Part shown: in pieces, positions 17,972-25,125 of the stretch
Layout: the number at the start of each line of letters is the position of its first letter
Position numbering within the stretch: position 1 is the first letter of the stretch
NCBI RefSeq assembly: GCF_022647885.1
Contig: NZ_JALCLM010000001.1
Location: 310,001 to 374,000 of the forward strand
Origin: Bifidobacterium sp.
GTDB lineage: Bacteria > Actinomycetota > Actinomycetes > Actinomycetales > Bifidobacteriaceae
Length of the DNA: 64,000 bases
Reading direction: 5' to 3'
Program-made: the position numbers and the translations under genes
Notes under the pieces: generated by a model
Told to the model about the DNA's origin: nothing
What the model saw: the letters and a program-made list of their open reading frames with translations, nothing else
The model's database searches: none

Positions 17972-19282
17972 CTAGTTATTGAAACGCTTCGTTTTTACCC
18001 ATACACTCCCTTTGCGGTGCAACAAGGAATCAAGACATACAGAAAGCATCGCGTGGATGGATACCACGATAAATAGTTGCGAATACGAAAAATACGATGC
18101 CAAAGCTATCCAAATCTGATTGGTGGTAGCTTGACCGAATTGCGTAGACATAGCAACTGAAATCTGTAAAACGTACAAGATAATCATCAACAACCAGTTC
18201 ATTAACAACACTTGCATGATCGAGTTATTGTTTTCGCCAAAGGTAAAGGGGATAGGCAGGTTAGGGTTGAAAACTCTGGCAATAAGGAAACACATATTCG
18301 TGAGGAATATAATGTTTGATAACACGATTGCTGCGTTGAACCAGAAAAATGTGGCGGAGTAATACATCACTTCGAGTTTGACACGCCAGTTGCTTGGCTG
18401 GAAAAGGTATTTGAAGTTTTGGATGACTACCTGATAATTTCCTTTTGCCCAGCGTAAACGTTGAAAGTAATAGTCATGGAGATGTTCGGGTTCTTGTTGA
18501 AAAGCTTCTGAATTATAGGCTAAGGCTATTAATTTCCCGCTTTGCATGATTTTGAAAGAGATATCAGTATCTTCTGTGAGTGCGCCGTTGCTCCACCCAC
18601 CGATTGATTTAGCAAAATCACAATTAATAATGAAATTAGTGCCTGGGATACGTCCGATTTTGAACAGATGCCACATTGAACAATGTTGAATTCGCTGCGT
18701 GACAACGATTTCTTGATTGATGCACTTAGTTAAGAAATTTTGTTGAGCGTTACGAGTTTTATTTCTGCCAAACACAGCCATATACTGCTCGGGATTTTCA
18801 ATCACTTTTTTCGCTAAGAAATACAGGGCATTCTTTTCTGGCATTGCATCAGCGTCATACACACCGATATAGTCACCTTGAGCGATGGCGAGTGCATCAT
18901 TCAAGACACCAGCTTTGCCGCCGCTTCCAACCCTCTCAATTATTCTCACATCTCGATTGGTGTATTGAGGTAGTTTAACCACCCTGTGCATTTCTTTAGC
19001 TGTTTGGTCTGAGCAATTATCGGCGAACAGTAAAATCTCTACACGTTCTGCCGGATAGTTCAAATCTAAAATTGCTCGCACTGTTTGAGCAATAACAATC
19101 TCTTCATTATGAGCAGGTACAACAATAGTTACTTTTGGATACGACGGTAGAGGCGTGATGTAAACCAGCTCCGTGCTTTGCCGCAACCAAAAATGAATAG
19201 CCCCGCTTAGTGTCGTCAGAGACATAATCAGAGATAACCAGATGGTAACGATGGTAAACATCATGAAAGCTTCTGAGATCAT
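17972..19282 (-). CDS. Processive GT2 exopolysaccharide synthase
   Basis: 436 residues. An N-terminal helix, then a cytosolic GT-A domain with VTIVVPAHNEE, FADNCSDQT, DAD at about 143-145, GALTEDTDISFK (TED) and the processivity motif QRLRW, followed by about four C-terminal helices. This is the architecture of PgaC, hyaluronan and BcsA-like synthases that polymerise and export beta-linked sugars. With a UDP-GlcNAc 2-epimerase beside it, an N-acetylmannosamine polymer is plausible; GlcNAc cannot be excluded. The start overlaps the small upstream gene in ATGA. Confidence 0.86.
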   Translation of the reverse strand: MISEAFMMFTIVTIWLSLIMSLTTLSGAIHFWLRQSTELVYITPLPSYPKVTIVVPAHNEEIVIAQTVRAILDLNYPAERVEILLFADNCSDQTAKEMHRVVKLPQYTNRDVRIIERVGSGGKAGVLNDALAIAQGDYIGVYDADAMPEKNALYFLAKKVIENPEQYMAVFGRNKTRNAQQNFLTKCINQEIVVTQRIQHCSMWHLFKIGRIPGTNFIINCDFAKSIGGWSNGALTEDTDISFKIMQSGKLIALAYNSEAFQQEPEHLHDYYFQRLRWAKGNYQVVIQNFKYLFQPSNWRVKLEVMYYSATFFWFNAAIVLSNIIFLTNMCFLIARVFNPNLPIPFTFGENNNSIMQVLLMNWLLMIILYVLQISVAMSTQFGQATTNQIWIALASYFSYSQLFIVVSIHAMLSVCLDSLLHRKGSVWVKTKRFNN

Positions 19283-19455
19283 GATATTTGTGACTCCGAT
19301 CCCTGATGTTTCTGGTTATCTGTAATCATTTGCTGCTGCAAAGTGGTCCGTTCAACCCGAAAGTATATGATCCACTGACACGCGAAAATTATCAGCATGA
19401 CGATAAAAAATAACGTACTAATGCTGACTGCAAGCCACCAAAAAACTGTTTCCAT
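19279..19455 (-). CDS. 58-residue membrane protein of the exopolysaccharide operon
   Basis: A short frame with one N-terminal helix (FWWLAVSISTLFFIVMLII) and a polar, Gln-rich cytoplasmic tail. Its ATG shares one base with the stop of the GGDEF-like gene (TGATG), and its stop overlaps the GT2 start (ATGA), so the three genes are translationally coupled. These exact overlaps are strong support that it is real although it is below usual length cut-offs. No family is recognised; an accessory subunit of the synthase complex is the simplest idea. Confidence 0.7.
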   Translation of the reverse strand: METVFWWLAVSISTLFFIVMLIIFACQWIIYFRVERTTLQQQMITDNQKHQGSESQIS

Positions 19456-20150
19456 CAGGAGTTGTCACCCTTCAGATATTCAACTACTAAATCGGTTTCC
19501 ATATCGCGCTGCAAATGTCTGATTACATCTTTTAACGTCAACAGACCATCTACATTGCTGCGATCAATCCTGAGACTTCCCCATTTAAATTGTGGGGTGG
19601 AGTCCATGCATCTCAGCTCGTCCAAATGTGTTTTGGTGAACTCGTTTCGTTGCTCAACAGTCTGTTCGGATAGCTGATGGGAGATAATCAAAAAAGTTCC
19701 GTGATCTAGGTAATAGAGTGATTCAGAGGGCAAACGATTATCTTTAAGTACTTTGGCAATTTCGCGGAGGGTCTGCTCATAGTTAGCGGCATGGAATTGT
19801 TTATATTGGGTACTATGTGCCCAGTGGACAGCAGTTATGGTAAACCACAGAGTTTGGTCATAATCATCCTTGATGAAATGAACAATCTTTCGGTACATTT
19901 TTTCTGCGTTGTAGCGTATTTGTAATTTGGTTGTTTGATCATAGTGCTTGGAATATTTTTCAATATCCCGTTTATCGAAACTGATCCAACCCAGCCTCAT
20001 TAAGGTGTAGCGAACAAGTGACATAAGACCAGCGCTGATAGGAAAAATAACCAGCAGAATCAATTTCAACGGTAGCGAGATAGGAACTTCACCGAATAAT
20101 AAGATTCCGCCCCCGATAACGGTGAGCAGGATGGTGATCCACGTTGCCAA
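19455..20150 (-). CDS. Membrane protein with degenerate GGDEF-like domain (3' part of an interrupted gene)
   Basis: 231 residues from the TTG at 20150, with two hydrophobic stretches (about 4-55) and then a soluble domain resembling GGDEF: FTITAVHWAHSTQYKQFHAA..., and LYYLDHGTFLIIS where RxGGDEFxxxl would be. The catalytic motif reads LDHGTF, so no cyclase activity is expected; such domains can act as c-di-GMP sensors, as proposed for the Listeria Pss system. No ribosome site precedes TTG 20150, and the frame continues upstream through a TAA at 20217 into a well-formed start at 20318. The gene therefore seems to be cut by a nonsense codon. GGDEF assignment is tentative. Confidence 0.6.
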   Translation of the reverse strand: MATWITILLTVIGGGILLFGEVPISLPLKLILLVIFPISAGLMSLVRYTLMRLGWISFDKRDIEKYSKHYDQTTKLQIRYNAEKMYRKIVHFIKDDYDQTLWFTITAVHWAHSTQYKQFHAANYEQTLREIAKVLKDNRLPSESLYYLDHGTFLIISHQLSEQTVEQRNEFTKTHLDELRCMDSTPQFKWGSLRIDRSNVDGLLTLKDVIRHLQRDMETDLVVEYLKGDNS

Positions 20151-20216
20151 TATGCCAGGGAGTAGAGCACCTGCAGCTAAACCAGCAATGATTAAGATTA
20201 ACGAGGCGATTGATAT

Positions 20217-20318
20217 TTAGGGGGTATACACCTCGATTTCATACAAAAATATGGCGATAACTGGAAGCAAGATGAACAGCGTCATGAAACTAGAGGTAAT
20301 AGTATGACGTTTACTCAA
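20217..20318 (-). pseudogene. 5' fragment of the interrupted GGDEF-like gene (33 codons)
   Basis: TTG 20318 lies 7 nt after GGAAGGG, the best ribosome site in the region. It opens a 33-residue frame with a basic start (SKRHT) and one helix (MTLFILLPVIAIFLY) that ends at TAA 20217-20219. The following codons, in the same frame, encode another helix (SIASLILIIAGLAAGALLPG) and join the 231-residue frame without a shift. A single base change would restore a protein of about 287 residues with four helices plus the soluble domain. Sequencing error is also possible. Confidence 0.6.
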
Positions 20319-20996
20319 AGCGATTCCCTTCCTTTATGAACTGTTACTGTCACGCAATAGAGTGCTGCATGGCCGCTAGTGACAAGGCGGTAGGCATGAG
20401 GCGATGGGGTCAGTAGGTTGATTAATATGAATTGGACTATTCTCTGACTGATGTCATCGAATGTAAGTAGTACGGGTTCTCTGGAATGGCTACGGAATAT
20501 GGATCTGGGAATCCTGATCGCTTATTGTCAAGCGATTGCATTGATTAGCAATAACGCTGGGGTTGATATCAACAGCTTCACTATTGTTAATCCACAATAT
20601 GTAATCCAGTTGATTGCAGGTTGCGAGTGGCACACTCAATTGATTTGTTCAATCCTGTGGGCTGAGAACTACCGTGTTGAAAAGCTATCAGTACTAACGA
20701 TTAGTACTAGGTTAAGTGCGTGTATTGCCTTATCTGACCATAGCTCTGCCCCACCAATAATTCACCAGATTGTGTTCCTAAACTTCCACTTCCCCTTGTA
20801 CGAGATACTAGTGCGGAGAGCGGACCGAGGCACACAGCGGCAGATCTCTCAGAGCGCTGAGGTGACCCGAGTTCAAAGAGGTCTCGTGGAGCGAAATAAC
20901 AAACGAAAACAGCATAAGTATGTAAATGCCACAGAGCGCTGATTGTAAGACGGGTGGGTGTTCTCGTTGCAGAGTCAAATCGAACAGGTTGGTGAT
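20319..20996. other. Region without a recognised gene
   Basis: About 680 nt between the exopolysaccharide operon and the tRNA-Ala-derived repeat. The open frames here (for example 20451-20942 on the plus strand) lack ribosome sites, show no domain, and have irregular codon use. The operon promoter should lie close to 20340-20450 on the minus strand, but no convincing pair of boxes was found. Confidence 0.5.
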
Positions 20997-21031
20997 AAAA
21001 GAAAACCCCCAGAAACTCATGTTTCTAAGGG
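20997..21031 (-). terminator. Orphaned tRNA-Ala terminator
   Basis: On the minus strand an AGAAAC/GTTTCT stem with a 4-nt loop, extended by C/G pairs, is followed by TTTTCTTTT: a regular intrinsic terminator. It lies next to the 3' fragment of tRNA-Ala at 21035, 1.5 kb from the intact tRNA. It is most simply the original terminator of that tRNA, displaced by an insertion. Confidence 0.65.
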
Positions 21032-21034
21032 CTA

Positions 21035-21058
21035 GTTTGTGGAGCTAGCCGGGTTCGA
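21035..21058 (-). repeat. Left direct repeat (attachment-site-like), tRNA-Ala 3' fragment
   Basis: 24 bp identical to 22561-22584, which covers the 3' end of the intact tRNA-Ala gene. Duplication of a tRNA 3' end is the usual footprint of site-specific integration. The interval between the copies is about 1.5 kb and contains one gene. Confidence 0.8.
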
Positions 21059-21190
21059 TGAATACAGTTGGAGAATATACAGTATCAATTTACAAGCATC
21101 CGATAATTCTTATCGTGACATTGCTTATCCACTTTTGGAGCGATAGTGTTCTCTAGTCATTTTTTTATGAGACGAGTAGGAGTCTAACTT

Positions 21191-22222
21191 TTGTCAAAGT
21201 CGGAAGTATTTGCTGACAAGTTACGTCGGCTGACGAATCGGGCTATCTACCGTGATTCAATGTGTAAAGAGCTTGGAGTCTCTGTGACGGAATGCAGACA
21301 GCTGCTTTTTGAATCGGCTAATTCTCAAATTCCTGACACACTTTTTAAGATGAGCGGCACTGACGATGACCGAAATTTTAACAGAAGGTTGGAGGATCTA
21401 AGAAAAAAGCGCTTGCACATGTCATCGCCTAAGGCCTTTAATGATCCATTTGATTGCCAACCTTTCTGGGATAAGGATAAAATTCAATCGCGACTTAGGA
21501 GAACCATCAATCCAGACGACCTGAGAACGACGATTAATTTCCATAAGCGGTACATATTGCCGGATGACAGAGCTCAATATGAGTTGGCTATGAATACGCT
21601 GATGGCCAATCTGTCGAAGCGAAAACAGGCGGAGATTGATCGTACTTTGAATGAGATTCAGGCATCGTATGAAAACATCCGAGAATCATATAGGTGCTCG
21701 TGCTTGACTGAGGAGAAATCATTAGGTCCAATGTGGGCAAATTATGCCGATAATGGGCGTGGGTTTATGACCGCATATTCAGCGCAAGATCTTGAACTCG
21801 ACTGCATATATCGGTCGAGCAAAGCTTTCTGCGGTGGGAGCCCATTCTGTTTTCTGCTGCCGGTAATCTACACCGGACGGTATGACTTATCACAGTTTTC
21901 AAGTGTTATTGGTGGTTCAGAACAATGGTATTCCTACCAAACCGAAATGGCATTACTAACTTTTATAAATAGCGTCGCATACAAAACGCCAGAATGGAGT
22001 TATGAAAAAGAGTGGCGAATAGCTTGTTCAGATTGTCCTAAAGAAGAGCAAGTCTATGCATCGCTTGCAGCAACTGCACTTTACATTGGCTATAACACTC
22101 CAAAAGACAGAACAGAACAGCTGGAGGCATGTGCAAGAGAGTTATCTATACCTGTCTATCAAGCGGAGATTAGTACAGATTCCGCAAAAGGGCGATTGCT
22201 GTTTAGATTGTTGAATTCGTAG
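21191..22222 (+). CDS. DUF2971 domain protein on a tRNA-Ala insert
   Basis: 343 residues. The DUF2971 landmarks are present: LHMSSPKAFNDPFDCQPF, SCLTEEKSLGPMWANYADNGRGFMTAY (pieces SCLTEEKS and MWANYADNGRGF), and WSYEKEWRIAC. The first 50 residues look like a small helical or HTH-like region. DUF2971 proteins have no settled biochemical role but often occur on mobile islands and beside defence genes. TTG 21191 has AGGAG 7 nt upstream. It is the only gene between the two tRNA-Ala repeats. Confidence 0.78.
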   Translation: MSKSEVFADKLRRLTNRAIYRDSMCKELGVSVTECRQLLFESANSQIPDTLFKMSGTDDDRNFNRRLEDLRKKRLHMSSPKAFNDPFDCQPFWDKDKIQSRLRRTINPDDLRTTINFHKRYILPDDRAQYELAMNTLMANLSKRKQAEIDRTLNEIQASYENIRESYRCSCLTEEKSLGPMWANYADNGRGFMTAYSAQDLELDCIYRSSKAFCGGSPFCFLLPVIYTGRYDLSQFSSVIGGSEQWYSYQTEMALLTFINSVAYKTPEWSYEKEWRIACSDCPKEEQVYASLAATALYIGYNTPKDRTEQLEACARELSIPVYQAEISTDSAKGRLLFRLLNS

Positions 22223-22531
22223 TTAGTAGTTGTTTCAGACGAATCAGGTTACCTCCAGTCAGTTGCTAAAATTATATAAATACAAAATGGTCGAGCTTAA
22301 GCTAACACGAAAAGATAAGTTGTGCTGTATGTCGCAGTAAAACGTCGTTGCTTCGGTCTTTGTTTTGTAGCTTTCTTGCGAATTGTTCCCAAATATTAGC
22401 AGTCCTAGCCATGCCAATAGCGTAGCGCTTTATGCCCGTATTTGTCACTGAAACCGACTGATGTTGACTCAACGCAATCTTGTGAAGAAAGTCTATAGAC
22501 CGTTGAAAACACTGGAAGAACCGCATGGAAA
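22223..22531. other. Non-coding part of the tRNA-Ala insert
   Basis: About 310 nt with no frame that looks coding on either strand and no integrase or excisionase. It ends in the hairpin next to the tRNA. Confidence 0.5.
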
Positions 22532-22560
22532 AGGGCTTCCAGCGAACCGCCGAAAACCCT
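22532..22560 (-). terminator. Replacement terminator of tRNA-Ala carried by the insert
   Basis: On the minus strand, directly after the tRNA 3' end, AGGGTTTTC pairs with GGAAGCCCT (with G-T pairs) and is followed by TTTTCC. The insert thus appears to supply the tRNA with a new terminator in place of the one now at 20997-21031. Confidence 0.55.
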
Positions 22561-22584
22561 GTTTGTGGAGCTAGCCGGGTTCGA
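22561..22584 (-). repeat. Right direct repeat overlapping the tRNA-Ala 3' end
   Basis: Second copy of the 24-bp repeat found at 21035-21058; it includes the acceptor 3' strand and part of the T arm of the intact tRNA-Ala. Confidence 0.8.
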
Positions 22585-22638
22585 ACCGGCGACCCTCTGC
22601 TTGCAAAGCAGATGCGCTACCAGCTGCGCCATAGCCCC
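22566..22638 (-). tRNA. tRNA-Ala (anticodon TGC)
   Basis: 73 nt that fold into a full cloverleaf. GGGGCTA pairs with TAGCTCC, including the G3-T70 wobble that identifies alanine tRNA; the anticodon loop reads TTTGCAA; the T arm holds GGTTCGAACC. CCA is not encoded. Its 3' end is the integration target of the DUF2971 insert, which restored the tRNA exactly. Confidence 0.96.
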
Positions 22639-22663
22639 AAAATACTGTTGCGAATACATCGCG

Positions 22664-22737
22664 TGGGCCCGGGAGGACTTGAACCTCCGACCTCATCCTT
22701 ATCAGGGATGCGCTCTAACCACCTGAGCTACGGGCCC
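22664..22737 (-). tRNA. tRNA-Ile (anticodon GAT)
   Basis: 74 nt, full cloverleaf: acceptor GGGCCCG/CGGGCCC, D arm AGCTCAGGTGGTTAGAGC, anticodon loop CTGATAA, T arm GGTTCAAGTCC. CCA is not encoded. It lies 25 nt upstream of tRNA-Ala in the same direction, so the two are probably one transcript. Confidence 0.96.
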
Positions 22738-22911
22738 AACTACGCGTGACTTGAAAATCACACGACTGCCCACAATAGTGGCACTTTATAAAGTTGTCAA
22801 TTTGTGTCGTGCGTCAGCCTCGAATCCGTGTGTTGGATAAGAGCGCGCATGCTGATGAGGTCATTGTCTGTAGAGCTAACAGGTATCCAGTCCTTGCGCG
22901 AAAATATCGGT

Positions 22912-23538
22912 ATGTCCCGCATTACTCATCCCACTGGTCCTCGATCCACGAGGCGGAGTCAGGTGAAGTTGTCACTGCTGCAGTGGCACGATGAGACAAT
23001 CCATATTAAGCGCGGAAGAGTTAAGAACCTATACCTGCGAGTGAAACCTCCAGATGGTCATATTGAGGTAACTGCACCGTTGAAGGTTAAAGATGAAATA
23101 ATTCTTGAGTTTATCGAATCGCGTGAACCGTGGATCGACAGAAGCCGTAACCGTCTTTCCGCGGCCTTGAGCTCAGGAGTGCCGCAAGGTAAAAGCTCTT
23201 GGGATCAAGAATCGATTATTCATGCCAAAAGCATCATGAATCAACAGCTCCCATTATTGTTGCAGCATTGGGTACCGATAGTTGGGCGTGAACCGTCATC
23301 AATTTCCTTAAGACTGATGACTTCACGTTGGGGTTCATGCACGCCGGCGACACGCAGAATTCGTTTGAACCTTGAGCTGGCGAGATTGGACCCTAAATTC
23401 TTGGAGTATGTGCTTGTTCACGAATTGACACATTTGCACGTACATGGGCATGGTCCAGAGTTCCAACGGCACATGAATATGTATCTTCCTGAGTGGAAAA
23501 TGCTGAGAAAAGAGCTAAATACACACATGATTGTGTGA
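22912..23538 (+). CDS. YgjP-like metallohydrolase (M48-like, DUF45)
   Basis: About 208 residues. The HExxH zinc motif HELTHLHVHGHGPEF with the third ligand His, preceded by SRWGSCTPATRRIRLNLELAR, is the signature of YgjP/DUF45 proteins (related to SprT). Cytoplasmic. The family has been linked to nucleotide pyrophosphatase activity, but the role here is unproven. The frame is open from 22804; ATG 22912 is chosen because the family core starts soon after, though its ribosome site is weak. Confidence 0.8.
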   Translation: MSRITHPTGPRSTRRSQVKLSLLQWHDETIHIKRGRVKNLYLRVKPPDGHIEVTAPLKVKDEIILEFIESREPWIDRSRNRLSAALSSGVPQGKSSWDQESIIHAKSIMNQQLPLLLQHWVPIVGREPSSISLRLMTSRWGSCTPATRRIRLNLELARLDPKFLEYVLVHELTHLHVHGHGPEFQRHMNMYLPEWKMLRKELNTHMIV

Positions 23539-23565
23539 AAGTAGCGTTATCTACATGGCTAATAA

Positions 23566-23672
23566 CCGTTTGTGTAGGGATTATCGGTGAAACTGCCACT
23601 ATCACTTGTTGAAAACGTTGGAATCTGGCGGGTGCGAACTGCTGATTCCTTGATTAATCCCTACACAAACGG
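23566..23672. repeat. Inverted-repeat element, AATCCCTACACAA family, copy 1 (107 bp)
   Basis: Perfect 18-bp inverted repeat (23566-23583 and 23655-23672; right arm TAATCCCTACACAAACGG) around 71 bp of unrelated sequence, between the convergent YgjP-like and lacI-type genes. No flanking target duplication is evident. Copies 2 and 3 are at 39571 and 43493. Confidence 0.75.
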
Positions 23673-23694
23673 ACTACCGTTCAATAACGGGCCT

Positions 23695-24813
23695 CTATAT
23701 TGTCTCTAAGGGGCCTTCGCAGCTTTCGCGAAGTAGAACCGTGACAGGCATTTCCGTGGAATACGGCGGATCATCAGGATGCTCAATGCGCTTGACCACC
23801 GTGCTGACAGCCGCTCTTCCGAGGTTGACCATAGGCTGTCTGACTGTAGTAAGCCGTGGATGCGAGGTATCTGACTCTTCAATGCCATCGAAACCAGTAA
23901 CGATAACGTCTTCAGGAACATGCAAGTCTGCTTGTGCAAGAGCATCAAGCGCTCCAAGAGCCATCTGATCATTGGCACAAACTAATGCTTGCGGTAAATC
24001 GCCGCGTGCAATCAGATCGTTGGTTATTTTCTTGGCGGTTGGTCTAGAGAACTTACCGCGATAGATAGGGACTGACTCAGGGCTGATATCTCTTGCAGCC
24101 AGGCCCTCCTGGAAACCAACATAACGCTTATGATTATCTGGCGAATCGTCCGGACCTGCCATATAAATGAATCGGCTGACATGGTGGGCGTCGACGAGGT
24201 GCTCGACCAAGGTCTTCATCCCTTTACGATTGCTTACTCGAACAAGGTCTAACTTATTTTCGCCGCCGACGGGCGCATCGGCGACCATAACCAAGGGAAT
24301 ACGAGTATATAAGGATTCGACTAATCGGTCTGGCACGCTACGAGCGAGAATAATTAAGCCGTCCACCTTGCCGATCATGTCATGAACTAAGCGGTTGACA
24401 TCAGATTCGCCTCTACCTAATCCAATGCTGACCATTAACGAAAGGCCTTGGCTCCAAGATTCCAATTCGCATCCGCGCAAGACATGGTCGAAATACAATG
24501 AATCACGGTGACTTCTGCCTGCTACCGGACGATCTATACAGATTTCAGCAGTGTCATGATTGGTTAGTTCAAAATCACCTAAAGTTTCAAGTGCGTCAAC
24601 ATTTGGTAGGACCAGACCGATAATTCCCGTTCTACGCGCTGCAAGGCTGCGTGCGCTACCGCTTGGCACGTAACCTAATTGTTGAATCGCCACTTCTATA
24701 GATTCACGCGTTGATTGTCGCACGCTCTCTGGCTTCCGTAGCGATCGAGAAACAGTGGCAATGGATACCCCTGCATGCTCAGCTACGTCATACACTGTCG
24801 GTTTCTTGGCCAC
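23695..24813 (-). CDS. LacI family transcriptional regulator of the glucan locus
   Basis: 372 residues. N-terminal HTH with TVYDVAEHAGVSIATVSRSL and hinge helix PSGSARSLAARRTG, then a periplasmic-binding-like sensor domain. GTG 24813 has GGAGGG 4 nt upstream and gives VAKKPTVYDVA; TTG 24825 would overlap that site. Divergent from the binding-protein gene at 25126. Two 14-bp near-palindromes with GCGC centres in the gap are the likely operators. Effector presumably a gluco-oligosaccharide. Confidence 0.88.
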   Translation of the reverse strand: MAKKPTVYDVAEHAGVSIATVSRSLRKPESVRQSTRESIEVAIQQLGYVPSGSARSLAARRTGIIGLVLPNVDALETLGDFELTNHDTAEICIDRPVAGRSHRDSLYFDHVLRGCELESWSQGLSLMVSIGLGRGESDVNRLVHDMIGKVDGLIILARSVPDRLVESLYTRIPLVMVADAPVGGENKLDLVRVSNRKGMKTLVEHLVDAHHVSRFIYMAGPDDSPDNHKRYVGFQEGLAARDISPESVPIYRGKFSRPTAKKITNDLIARGDLPQALVCANDQMALGALDALAQADLHVPEDVIVTGFDGIEESDTSHPRLTTVRQPMVNLGRAAVSTVVKRIEHPDDPPYSTEMPVTVLLRESCEGPLETI

Positions 24814-24886
24814 GTTGCCCTCCAAAACCTGTTTTCATACATTTCTTTCACGAATGCCCTTAACTGTAGCGCGAAAATACAATTAC

Positions 24887-24900
24887 TGAGAGCGCTATCA
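24887..24900. promoter_or_regulatory. Candidate LacI-type operator 1
   Basis: TGAGAGCGCTATCA, palindromic except for one symmetric pair of positions, with the central CG of LacI-family sites. 74 bp before the regulator start codon. Confidence 0.5.
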
Positions 24901-24996
24901 TTCGGCGTGTCGAGATAATTAGGCTACATAAACGTTGAAATAACAATGGTTTTGGGCATGTAAGAAAATGTAAAAAGCAGAACTTGCAGAACTGAA

Positions 24997-25010
24997 TGTA
25001 AGCGCATACA
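24997..25010. promoter_or_regulatory. Candidate LacI-type operator 2
   Basis: TGTAAGCGCATACA, palindromic except for one symmetric pair. It lies 110 bp from operator 1 (about ten helical turns) and 116 bp before the binding-protein gene, so looping between the two sites is conceivable. Confidence 0.55.
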
Positions 25011-25125
25011 GTTGTTTCAAGTCAAGGTAGATTGTTCACGCATCGTACGCGGGGACAAGTACTAGACGGTATATGTGGAAGGACCAGCATATACATCCTT
25101 GTCAACGAGGACAGAAAGAACAACA

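Noticed and set aside
20451..20942. 163-codon open frame on the plus strand upstream of the tRNA-Ala repeat
   Set aside because: No ribosome site, no domain, Cys- and Ile-rich irregular composition, and no conserved neighbour relation; treated as non-coding.
22405..22749. Short frames across the tRNA genes
   Set aside because: They read through tRNA-Ala and tRNA-Ile, which fold fully; the frames are artefacts.
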